From Pempheris klunzingeri (lineage: Eukaryota; Chordata; Actinopteri; Acropomatiformes; Pempheridae): a stretch of DNA of 64,000 nucleotides. Below the pieces are notes generated by a model. It was not told the DNA's origin. It was given only the letters and a program-made list of their open reading frames with translations, and did no database searches. Shown in pieces: positions 40,712-59,809 of this stretch; the first letter of the stretch is position 1; the number at the start of each line of letters is the position of its first letter. The translations under genes and the position numbers were made by a program. Location: assembly GCF_042242105.1 (NCBI RefSeq), contig NC_092032.1, positions 5,374,415-5,438,414 of the forward strand, given 5' to 3'.

Positions 40712-41352
40712 TGACAAGCAGCAGGATCATGTTTGTCACCTCATTTTTCTCTTTACATTTGAAAGTAGATACAATAGTCAGTATACCAGTTTTATTACAA
40801 TATTTTTCCTAAATTCAGTACATTTAACAAAGAAAGAAAAATAAACACACAACAACTGCAAACGTGAGAAAAGAAAGCATGTTTTTTTTGTTTTTTTTTT
40901 TTAAATGTGTAGCCACCAATGTGTCATTGATGTCACAACTAACGCTTTCCCCCCCCTGGTTTTTTCTTTTTTTCCTTTGTTTTTCGGTCGACTAATATGT
41001 TTATCGGCTCTTTCCTCTCGAACAGCTATAGGCATTATCTTTTTGTCGTTTGACGCACAGGTGCGTGGCACTGGTGATGTTGTAAACAGCTTAAAATCAG
41101 AAGGTGGGAGGGGTCGGGAGGAGGGTCTCACGGGTGGCGGTGTTAGCCGGCTGTCTCATGTGACACGATGACCTTTCTTGTTTTCGAAGATGGAGGCACC
41201 AGTCCTGCCTAAAGTCACCGCACAGAATCACAGCAGACAGCGACAGTCCAAAACCTAAATGGATGAATGAGTCTGTTTTGTTTTTTTGTTTTTTTCCCCC
41301 ATGTTTTAAACCTGCATCCGCCGGTCAGTCGCACAGGCGAGAGTGTGTGTGA

Positions 41353-41376
41353 GTGTGTGTGTGTGTGTGTGTGTGT
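41353..41376. repeat. (GT)n microsatellite in CUL2 3' UTR
   Basis: About 12 units, starting 38 nt beyond the CUL2 stop codon on the transcribed strand, where it reads (AC)n. Confidence 0.9.
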
Positions 41377-41413
41377 AAGCGCTCCCTGGCTCGGCTCGGC
41401 TCGGCTCGTCCGC

Positions 41414-50534
<9,121 letters not shown>

Positions 50535-51656
50535 TTAAATAAATTGCTTGGCTCTTAGTTCCAGTTTATCTATTATCTATTCTCTCATCCACCTGCCTGT
50601 ACTAAAGTTTGGACTGTGAAAGCAGACAGAATATTCCCTAAGTGAATGGATAACATAGCTGTGGATTTGTAGCTATGAAACAATTGCAACACAAGGGGAT
50701 GCCATGGGTAACCTTGGCAAGCTGACAGTGAGCATAATGCTAATAATAATAATAATTAAAAAAAAGACGTTTTTATGAGACATGTGACACCAAATACATA
50801 GTAATTATAAAACTGTCAAACTTTGTTGTCATTATTTTCCAACATCCATCATGATCCTAAGGATCCTGAAAACAGCATTCATCAGGATTGCCTGCATTTC
50901 ACAGATGTCATGATATAGGGCGATGTAAACATTACACACTAATAGGAATGAGTCTAATGATAAACAGCCTGCTTCGAAACAGCTGCTCACATTACTATGG
51001 TAGCAACAGATGAGACAAACATTGTCCATGGCCGAAGCACTAACGTTCATCAACAGTAAACACACTGGGGTAACCACCGCGTATCAATAAGAAGGTAGCC
51101 GTGCATTTACCAGGCGAGACTGCTGCATATAATAACACACAAACTTGTATACCTGTGCCATAAGAATCGCAGATTACCTGCCAGTGGGAGAAGCTAGGCC
51201 CTATGATGTTTCTCGTCATTCATACCAGTTGATTTCACGTCAGGCACAACATTGCAACATCATCATGCAGTTTTTCTCGCTAGCGTTGACCAATTCATAT
51301 ATGCCGGTGTCCGTCATTCAAAATAAACTGTTAACGTTAGACAGTCTTCTTGCAGTCATGATAAAGGCAGCTAAGTTAAGGTTACTAGCTAGCGGAATGC
51401 CAATCCCAAAATAGGATGGCTAGCTAAACGGCTAGCTAGCATGCTACTTCTTCCTGCTCTGGTCCCAACAGTGTTGAGGCATCAGTTAGCGGCTAGTCAG
51501 CTAGCAGGAAGCTAACGATAGCTCAGCTATCGCTAGCAAATGGTCATCTTCTTTGCAATTTCCCCACATTTGTGCTGACAGCTCGGCAAAACATGGTACT
51601 GTTGTTAAACAAAACAGGTTACAGAGGTCAAGCGTGGACTTTTGAATAGTACGTAC

Positions 51657-51800
51657 CTCTGTTCAGTATTTATTTGTAATAAAACTCAAGTTTCTCCGCT
51701 GTCACAGGCTTGATTTGTCTCACTTACAGGTCTTCCCTATCTCTTGGATTATACCATTCTGTTGAATGGGGGTGCATCATGAAAAAGCGTACAGTAGTCG
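51657..51800 (-). other. CUL2: Candidate CUL2 5' non-coding exon
   Basis: The start-codon exon is preceded by an AG acceptor, so an upstream non-coding exon is needed. The best donor on the minus strand upstream is GAACAGAG followed by GTACGTAC at 51656-51649. This would place the first exon from about 51800 to 51657. The upstream boundary is a guess, and another candidate donor exists near 51114. Confidence 0.4.
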
Positions 51801-52300
51801 TTCAGAAGGTTCACTATTTATTATGGTACGGCGTCTTTGAGATTTTTTTATTTTAAAGAGTGTTTCTATAACCACAATTACTGATGAAAATAACACCAAA
51901 GCCACACAGACCTAAGTCATGAGAACACCCATATATCCATGGTATCGCCTAGAACTACGGAAACCTCTTAGGAATTGAGTATTAAAATACAACCACGGGC
52001 TTTCTGTCGGTGTTTTATTTCTGCTCTGATTAGAGGGCAAACACTTTGCCACAGCGGTTGTCATACACCTAGTTTACATAATCAAGCAGCAGTTTAAGTT
52101 TTCTGTGTCATTTGATACTTTTGCAAAATTCACCATAAATTGACACAGAAGTCACAGTTATGGGAGAGAAATATCAACAAAGAAACTTAAAGTTGTTTGC
52201 AAATAATGATCTGTGTGGTTTATGTATTTTTCTAATCACGGAAGTTTACAACAATCTTAAGCGAATGCTTAGCATTGCGCTCACTGAGCAGGAAGGATCG
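51801..52300. promoter_or_regulatory. Divergent CUL2/CREM promoter interval
   Basis: The predicted first exons of CUL2 (minus) and CREM (plus) lie back to back, about 0.6 kb apart. A CCAAT box (AACCAATCAG, 52311-52320) stands just before the inferred CREM leader exon. The interval is AT-rich with no strong CpG island, and no TATA box is convincing. The next 0.5 kb toward the CUL2 start is unusually rich in GCTAGC. Confidence 0.45.
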
Positions 52301-52329
52301 AAGAAAAATCAACCAATCAGAATCGTTGA

Positions 52330-52475
52330 AAAAATGACGGCCTAACGTCCAAATAAGGGCTAGCTAATATTCTAAATAACAGCAAATACAAACACGATTT
52401 CTAGCAATTTATCAGTCTATTTTTAACCTTTTTATTCTGATCGTCGTTAACACTCATCAAGTTGCACAACTGAAG
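52330..52475 (+). other. CREM: Candidate CREM 5' non-coding exon
   Basis: A near-perfect donor (CTGAAG followed by GTGAGT) ends this block at 52475, downstream of the CCAAT box at 52311-52320. It would splice to the acceptor before 53174. The start of transcription is inferred only from the position of the promoter motif. Confidence 0.45.
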
Positions 52476-53173
52476 GTGAGTAACGTTACAATGCTGGTTG
52501 AAATAAGTCAACTGTTGACGAATATTAGCCTGGTAGCTACTAGCTAATTAAAAGAGCGTCCGTCTAACTTAGACTGAGACTTAACTTAGACCGGGCACTA
52601 GCTAGCATTTGTTAAAATAACAGTTTTAGATCACGTCTCTTGATCGAGATTATCCATTTAAAAAAAAAAATAGTGTTAATTGTTATTATGCAACAGCTAA
52701 CGGCAGCTACACTTAGCTTAAACAAACAGGGCAACTGTTAGCTAGCTTTGTTAAAGTTTTTGGCTAACAAATAAATGAGGGTTTATTAGCTAGTTGTTTT
52801 GACCAGCAGAGGGAGCCACCTTATGCCGGTGCTTGTAGTCCATTTTTTAAAACAGGAAATGACACGTGATTGCAAACTATCCCCTGCCACTTCTCATTTC
52901 TCAGTAAATTAAGGCAGAGGAAGTACTGAGGAGAAATAGAAAATTGCCTCACAAGCTCTGGTTGAGTCATTATGCTTGGATGATTGGTTTCATTTTCTGT
53001 TTAGACAATGGAGCCATTGTATAACTAGTAAAGGAATAAAAGAATGATGCTCTCTAAGATAAGAGGTAGTAAACAGTGGCAGCTCGGGGGAAACTCTCAT
53101 TTGATCATCTAATCTAACGGTGCCTAACGTAGCCTTACATCTCCACTGATTGTAATCCTCTCTGATCCCTAAG

Positions 53174-53322
53174 GAGAAATCAGAGGGAACACCCTGGTCA
53201 GCAGTCCCAGTCGGTGTCTGTCAGGATGAACCAAGTGATGTCAGAAGGGAAATATCAGCTGTATGCACCTCTGCCCTACATGCAAACACCTATTTGCCAG
53301 CAAGCCAGCCACAACCAGTGCA
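53174..53322 (+). CDS. CREM: CREM exon A, start codon of the long form
   Basis: An acceptor (CCCTAAG) precedes 53174. The ATG at 53226 opens 32 codons, MNQVMSEGKYQLYAPLPYMQ and TPICQQASHNQC, then the donor GTAAGC in phase 1. Only 53226-53322 is coding. The peptide is not one I recognise from mammalian CREM. Confidence 0.6.
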
Positions 53323-56300
53323 GTAAGCATGTCTGAAGGCACATTTACTAGCACAGTTTGTCCTACTTCTACCACTACGTCTACTAGCTATAGTGACATA
53401 ATTACTAGAGCTGCTACCACTTCTACTGCGCGAGTAATAAAGCCGGTAGACGAGTTTACATGAAAACTCTATGGAAAGTGACTTTATCTCTGAAAAAACC
53501 TTATTTAACATTAAAACAAGCCTACAGACACACAGTCGCCACCCTGCTCCTAAAGTTGTGATGGTGATTATGTAATTAAAGTGTTGTACGTTTTCAAATC
53601 CAGCAGAACACAATTAGGAACATAATCGTCCCATCTGAGTTGTGTTTCTGTCCCCCCCCCCCGATGAATGTCAGTTCAGTCTTCAGTCTCCTTTTAGCTC
53701 TCTTTTGTCCTCACCAACTCCTGAAGGGAATAGCTAGGTCCTAGGAAATAACTAGGCTTGCTAAGTCTTTACAAGCCAAGAGTAAGTTTTTGTGTGTTCT
53801 GTACGGTCCTGCTAAGTTTGTATTTGCAAAGTTGCAGTCATTCAACACGAACTATTATCAGTGTGTTATTCACACCTTCCAGTTGTTCAACATTGAACTA
53901 TACTTTTTCTTATTGCTTTGTGTATTTGAGAAAGTAAAGTTTGAAATGACAGCCTACTGTATAAAAAGAGTAGAAACTCACAGATCATATATTTTAAGTT
54001 GTGTGATTTCTGATTATTTAATAGGCGATTTTACACTTTTCCCCTGCCAGTTGGGTTTTTCCAAGGAGGTCAAGTTCCTGTCAAGTTTCTGCCTGAGGGC
54101 ACACAGAGCCTGCAGTCTGTGGCCATAAGCAGCACGCCAACACCACAGCCTCAGTCAAACACTGTTCAGTGCTACGGGGACATGCTGAATTGTACGCAGG
54201 CCTATTGTATGGCCCCACTGCCAGGTAACACTTGATAGCGGGATTTGTGTGTATTATTGAAGTGTCGCAACAAACACAGTCGCAGCATTGTGCTCAGTGG
54301 TTGGGTTAGGGTTAGGGTTAGGGTTAGGCCATTAGACAAGCTTTTCCAGGGCCAAGATATTCCTACCATTGCCCATATTCAAGACAATGGTGTCTGAGCT
54401 GTGTAATAGAATTGATGAACAATGTCATATTCATCAAATTGCAAAGAAGAAATGCTAATGTTACCACAATCATAACCAGGCTGTGTAAAAAAAAAAAAAA
54501 TTAAAAAAAAGCCTGATGTATTATCATTTCTTTCCCTTTTTACCTCCCCAGTCGGATACCCTCAAGGAAGTCCTGTCAGGTTCCTGCCTCTGGGGACACA
54601 GAACCAGCCGCGTGCAGCCATGACCAACACGCAAACACCACCTTTACCCTTTGAGTACAGCAGGGAGCTGTGGGGTGGCTCACTGAGGAACGATAAGCCA
54701 CAGCTGCCAGGTAATACCTGATTTCCAGCGACCGCTGTAAAATGATAAGTGTTGAAACTTGTATATTCTATTATGCTGTTATGAAACACAATTAATCAGA
54801 TGCAGTAAGTCACACAGAAGGGCCATTGTTCACAGTGTCTGCTACACGTCAGAGGTGATTTATTGATCACACAGTACGAACACTCTGCAGCTTGCTGCCT
54901 CCTGGAGCAAATTTCCTCGAACGTCTGGTGGCAAAGCCTGATGGGGATGCTTCTGATATATTTCATAGCTGATGAAATCTATTAATTCTATATGAAACAT
55001 GAGGTGGGGCGACACTGACTAACAAGCCGCTATGGGTGAGAGCTTTGTGGCAGTCCAGCAACATTAACATTAAAAGGTAAACCAAATCACATAAAGACAG
55101 AAAGTAGCTCCTCCTCATCCAACTACAACAGTAAAATACTGCACCATCAGTAGTAATAATACAATGACATACAGTAGAATATGATAGTATAATACAGGGG
55201 CCGAGCACTTTCACTTTTGACACTTCGGGCATGTTGTAATTATGCTCCCATGGCATCACTGTAGTTCCCCAGCAGACCTCAGGTCCTCCATTTACCTCTG
55301 TAATTCCTGCAGAGGGAGCCAGCTCCTTTAGCTCTGAGTGTCAGATGAATCAGTTGAGCGATAATGTTTTTGCTGTGACAGTGGCTAAATATACATGCAC
55401 ATGATAACTTGACTATATGAGAAAAATGGCTTCCTAGTGTATAGTTTGGATTAAGTTATTCCACTGTATAATATATGTTCCTTCAATGTACAGTAAAAAT
55501 ACAGTGGGGGGAGAGATAATGATTATAATAAGTATTAATATTGTGTTAATGAACCCGTTTTTGTAACGACTTTTATCAAGATATCAAATTCTGATCACAG
55601 CAATGAAAATACACAGTGTGTTATCAAATTATTTTTTTATTTATTTTATTCTGTTTCATTCTGATTATTTTGATGTTAATTCATTTATTTCTGGCTTGCC
55701 CAATGGAAAAAATTGGGTGCGAGTGAGTGAAGTCCAAATCATCTGTGCCTCCGCTGACCCGTCCACGCTCAACAAGCTGAATTCTTCAGTGCGCTCCACT
55801 CTCGTCGAAGAAAATTCCTTCTCCAAAGACAAACAGCAGAGTCCCTGACTCATAGCTCTGTGTCGGGGAGAGAGCAAACCAAAGTGTTGACATCAGGAGG
55901 CCAGTGATGTCATGGTGATGTCAATGCCTCGAATTGTAAATTGCACACATAGCCTCGCTGTCGGCTGTGGTAACATTTTAGTCAAAGAGAAGACTCTGAA
56001 GGGGACAGCTGCTCTTGGAAAAGCTGGGAGTAGATACAGTATGGCTGTAACTGGGGACGAGACGGAAACAGGTATGTTTGCCATCAGTTCTTTTTGCCTC
56101 CAGATATAAATATTGGGATTTTTCTTTTGTTGTTGTTCAGTTGAGACAGTAATTTAGGAATCTCTCAAAATGTAGTTAGTGGTTGTGTGGGAACATTTTT
56201 GTATTTGAAGTGAAAAAAACTTAATTGGTTTTTCAGATTATTATTATTATTATTTTTGTTTGTGTTTGTCAGAGAATTCTCAGCTCAAAAGCTCAATAAT

Positions 56301-58759
56301 TCTTTTTTAATAATCAATCAGCACCATAAATCCTCCTCCTCTGAATCTGTGGCAAAACTCCATTTTCCACAGTCGGCAGCAACAAGCTCACTCCGATAAC
56401 AACATTTTCACGGGGTCTGCTCGTCTCCTCGGTCATTCTCTCTGTCTTTTTTTTCCCTCTCCCCCCGCCTCCCGCCCCCCCCCCACCCCCCCACCCTCTG
56501 TGAAATGCCTCAGTGCTCTGCCCACTCACAGCACATAGCAGCAGTAGCTGACGTCGCTGCTTTTCCTGGAACAGGCCCCCAGCAGCGACATGTAAATGCG
56601 AACCAGCGAATAAGATGCGCATTGACGTCAGTCCCCGGCCACGCTGTGATTATACGCTGTTCCTTTTGTGACTCCAGCATATCACAGAATTAATCATCAG
56701 TGCATTATACGACATGGGGGGCAGTGAGTTCTGCTGGCCCTGAGCAAACAGTGAAGAGAGGGAGAAGTACAGTAGATAAGATTGCCACGACCTCTCGGCG
56801 TGTTTTTTTTTTTTTTTTTTTTTCTTTTCCAGTGTCATAAACCCATTGATGTGTTAAAAGAGAAGAGAATGCAACGGGGAGTTCAGCCACTTGTACTCTA
56901 TAATTATATCTATTTATTATGATTTATTTAGCACGGCCTCATGCGCAACCGTGCATTTCAAAACAGCCTGAAAATCTTTTTTATAGTCTCCATTAGTGTT
57001 TATTAATGGAGATCAGTCCATTAATAACTATTACTGATTAAATTAAAACAGTAATACATACTTTTAAAAGGAGTAACTTTAATGTATCACTTTGTCGCCT
57101 TAACTGTTATTTTTAGGGTTATATTACTTGTGGTGCTACGGCTTCCTGGAGACAAAGAAAATGTCTTGGTTTCAATTGCTTCCAATCAGTTTAGACATTA
57201 TTTAAGTGTCTAAATTGCTCGCAGAACGACTTAACTCACCAGCATCATACTGGATTTACACATAGCTGGTGCAACCCCATCCTGCTGAGTGACGTGTTGT
57301 TTTGTGTCCACCCAATAGGTGACTCGACCGGCTGCCAGCTGCATAGCCCCAGCTCTAGTGTCCCACAGGAGATGGCGGGGTCCAGCGCTCATAGCTCCCA
57401 CAAACCTGTAGAGGACGCCTTATACAAGAGGGAGCACCGTTTGATGAAGAACAGGTAGAGAGGACCGCTCACACTCATCAGCTACACCCATTATATCAGC
57501 CACTATTGGTGTCTGTGGATTTGGTGGCAGTACAAAATGCCTCAGATAGGTCAGAGGGGCTGTTTTTTTTATTTATTTTTTTTAAAGGAGTAGTTCAGCA
57601 TTTTGGGAAAGTCGCTGAGAGATATCTTAATCCTAAATATGAAGCCACAGCCAGCAGCCAATTAGGTTATTTTAGCATGAAGACTGGTAACAGGTGCTGT
57701 CCCAGCTCCTCTGATGCTCACTGTTCAACACATCACATCTTGTCTGTCCTTGTCTGAGCACTGAGTTAAGTTCATTTTACAACCATGAAATGGCCCAACT
57801 GAGAATTTATTATGGCTACACTCCTTAAAAAACTAATTTCAGGAATCCTCACCAAAACGGTTCTGCGTTTGCGTTAAAAAAAAAATAGATATAGTTATTG
57901 GAAGTCTCAAATGTCCCCATCACACATCAGTCTGGCTCCATTAGACGTTACTGCATACCATCTGGAGGTTATTATCCCCTGTGCTGTACCTGCATCTGTA
58001 CCACACAAACACCTAGCGTACACCAAACGGCAATAAGCGCATGTAATAATAAGATCCACAAGCCTATCATCACTCCACCGCATGATTCTCCTCCATCCCG
58101 GGTGTTTAGCTGCTAATTCTTAGGTTGTCCGACTCTGCAGCGCATGTTTGGAGTGACACGACCAGCTGTGAGTTCGCTTTGCTGGTGAGCAGAATTGATT
58201 ACCCTCTGCTTTTAACTTCTACTTGGCTTGCTGTGCGTGGAAGGCCCTGAGCTGGAAACGACCTTGTGTCACTGACTCACACGCATCTCGTTAGCATGTT
58301 TGCTTGTCCTCCCACGTGATGATTTTATTGTGATCTGCCACCAGTAAATCTTCTTTTCTTCGCTTGGTCTTTCATGACATCACCCTCTTTTATGTGAAGT
58401 CCTATCTTGAATGTATCTAATGTCATAAACACGTTCATCATCTATACATTCTACACGTGAGAAAAGCTTTTGTATTTTTGGAATGTGAGACGTCTTCCCC
58501 CCCCCCCTCGGTGTACACTGATTCACGGCTAGAATGAGCTCTCTGTTACATCTGGGAGAACAGCCAAGCCTGTTAAGGCCTCCTTTTCACGGTAACCGTT
58601 GTCTCTGCTTGCAGGGAAGCTGCCCGGGAGTGTCGGCGAAAGAAGAAGGAATACGTCAGATGCCTCGAAAACCGCGTGGCCGTGCTCGAAAATCAAAACA
58701 AGACTCTGATTGAGGAGCTCAGAGCCTTAAAAGACGTCTATCGACACAAAGTCGAGTGA
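53226..58759 (+). CDS. CREM: CREM, cAMP-responsive element modulator (236-aa long form)
   Basis: CREM is a nuclear bZIP factor that binds cAMP response elements as a dimer. Exons 53226-53322, 54051-54224, 54552-54710, 57319-57454 and 58615-58759 join in phase 1, 1, 1 and 2 to give 711 nt (236 aa and TGA). The C-terminus has the basic region NREAARECRRKKKEY and four heptad leucines (CLENRVA, VLENQNK, TLIEELR, ALKDVYR), ending YRHKVE like mammalian CREM. Residues 1-143 are not recognisable: there is no RRPSY kinase-inducible site and no Q-rich domain of the CREB/CREM kind. Synteny (CUL2 on one side, CCNY on the other) supports CREM over CREB1 or ATF1. That the three upstream exons belong to this transcript is inferred from phase and open frame. 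Confidence 0.75.
54051..54224 (+). CDS. CREM: CREM exon B (unfamiliar, 174 nt)
   Basis: It follows a good pyrimidine tract and acceptor (TTTTCCCCTGCCAG) and ends at GTAACA. In frame it reads GFFQGGQVPVKFLPEGTQSL and continues to YCMAPLPG. The exon is phase 1 at both ends, so it can be skipped without a frameshift. It shares a core (FLP.GTQ) and the ending LPG with exon C. Confidence 0.65.
54303..54328 (+). repeat. Interstitial telomere-like repeat (TTAGGG)n
   Basis: About four head-to-tail copies of TTAGGG stand in the intron between CREM exons B and C, where vertebrate telomere sequence is not expected. It is short and probably a repair scar or chance expansion. Confidence 0.8.
54552..54710 (+). 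CDS. CREM: CREM exon C (unfamiliar, 159 nt)
   Basis: The acceptor is TTTTTACCTCCCCAG, the donor GTAATA. It reads GYPQGSPVRFLPLGTQNQPR through NDKPQLPG and is phase 1 at both ends. It resembles exon B and probably arose from the same ancestral exon. It then splices in phase to 57319. Confidence 0.65.
55888..55923 (+). promoter_or_regulatory. CREM: ICER internal promoter: three CRE-like elements
   Basis: TGACATCA (55888-55895), TGATGTCA (55905-55912) and TGATGTCA (55916-55923) lie within 36 bp. The first is the exact reverse complement of the other two. They stand about 120 bp before the ICER start codon. In mammals the internal P2 promoter of CREM carries a cluster of such CRE-like autoregulatory elements, through which cAMP induces ICER and ICER later represses itself. 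No clear TATA box is visible. Confidence 0.75.
56041..56071 (+). CDS. CREM: CREM ICER-specific first coding exon
   Basis: The ATG at 56041 opens MAVTGDETET and one base of Gly, then the donor GTATGT. This matches the mammalian ICER start MAVTGD in sequence, length and phase. Spliced to 57319-57454 and 58615-58759 it gives a 103-residue protein with the bZIP and no activation domain, that is, the inducible cAMP early repressor. Confidence 0.88.
56549..56630 (+). promoter_or_regulatory. CREM: Consensus CRE and near-CRE in CREM intron
   Basis: A perfect palindromic CRE, TGACGTCA, is at 56623-56630 and a one-base variant, TGACGTCG, at 56549-56556. Both are downstream of the ICER exon and upstream of exon D, in a locally GC-richer patch. 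They could bind CREB/CREM dimers, but no transcript start is visible beside them. Confidence 0.45.
57319..57454 (+). CDS. CREM: CREM exon D, spacer and start of basic region
   Basis: Acceptor CCCAATAG, donor GTAGAG. It encodes DSTGCQLHSPSSSVPQEMAG through ALYKREHRLMKN. The last part (KREHRLMKN) is the CREB-family lead-in to the basic region. The exon accepts either exon C or the ICER exon in the same phase. Confidence 0.92.
57584..57725 (+). mobile_element. Short interspersed element in CREM intron
   Basis: AAAGGAGTAGTTCAGCATTT, then AAATATGAAGCCACAGCCAG and AGCATGAAGACTGGTAACAG form a module I recognise as a frequent percomorph interspersed repeat. It lies between exon D and the terminal bZIP exon. 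Confidence 0.6.
58615..58759 (+). CDS. CREM: CREM terminal bZIP exon
   Basis: The acceptor is TGCTTGCAG. It encodes EAARECRRKKKEYVRCLENR then VAVLENQNKTLIEELRALKD and VYRHKVE with TGA at 58757. This is one complete basic region and leucine zipper. I could not find the second, alternative DNA-binding-domain exon that mammalian CREM carries. Confidence 0.95.
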
Positions 58760-59782
58760 TTCCTCCCACTGGAGGAGGGACCGGGCTCGTGTGGACTGGG
58801 TTGCTGTACTTCTATGGTGTGTGTCGAGGACTCTGGATTTGCTTACACAGACACACACGCACTCACAAACACACGCTCACACAAAACACTCCTCGTCTTT
58901 GCTTTTAAATGTGTTTACATGATGATGTCAATGTCTCTGGCTCTGAATTATCCACCACCAGCAAAACAAGAAGCTCGTTTCAGGTCAGCAGTTATTATAG
59001 TGAATACTACGCAGAGCCTATATCCTGCTGAACAGGGAGGCGGCCAGAGCAGGCAGGAATCTATGGAAGACCTGCAGACCGGAGATGGAGAATAAGGCGC
59101 TGAAGGCGTCTCGACACCCTGCCTTGATATGCCACCATCACCTTTTACATTCCTTTATCATCAGTTAGAATACTTTTATCAACTGATGCTGTTTGCTGTG
59201 TTTGTGTGTCAGGAAATGCTGCCATAAACCAAATGTTCAAAGGGAAATGGGTGATCAGGGCTTCACACAGCAATGTTTGTATTTTATCTCATTCCACCTA
59301 AGAAATCCTGATGGAAGCACACCACCGGGAGTTAACACCCTCCTTAATTTCCCCCCCTTCTTACTGTATATTTGGTGTAGAGACGTAATCAGGATCTCTT
59401 GTGCATCTGTGTGAGGACACTAACCTGTGGCATTCACTTTTGATTCGGACGGTTTACGCTGTGTTTTTATTGGTTTTAAACACCGGTGGTTAGCCTGAAC
59501 AAAAAAAAAAAAAGCTTTATCTTAATGTGGATGAGTGTATATTTATTTAGACGCATTTGTGGAAGTTGTTCTAGCTTACTTGTTTTAACTTTACTGTTTC
59601 GATGCTTTGCTCGGTCTCAGTGTACATGTACATGATTTTTTTTTGTCACTTCGACAGTGCGGGCTCTATAGACATTTAATACAGAAATTCTACGTTTCTC
59701 GTTTCTTCGTTTCTCCCCTGTGACACATTAGCTCTTGTCTTTTTATGATCGCATCTTATTTGAAGGGTCTTATATTCACTTC

Positions 59783-59788
59783 AATAAA
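59783..59788 (+). terminator. CREM: CREM polyadenylation signal
   Basis: AATAAA lies 1.02 kb after the stop codon, followed within 30 nt by a GT-rich stretch (CCGTGTTGTTC). It marks a 3' UTR of about 1.05 kb. Confidence 0.7.
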
Positions 59789-59809
59789 GTTCTTGCTCAG
59801 TCTCCGTGT

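Noticed and set aside
52160-52345. 61-codon ORF before the CREM leader
   Set aside because: It sits in the presumed promoter, overlaps the CCAAT box and has no recognisable content.
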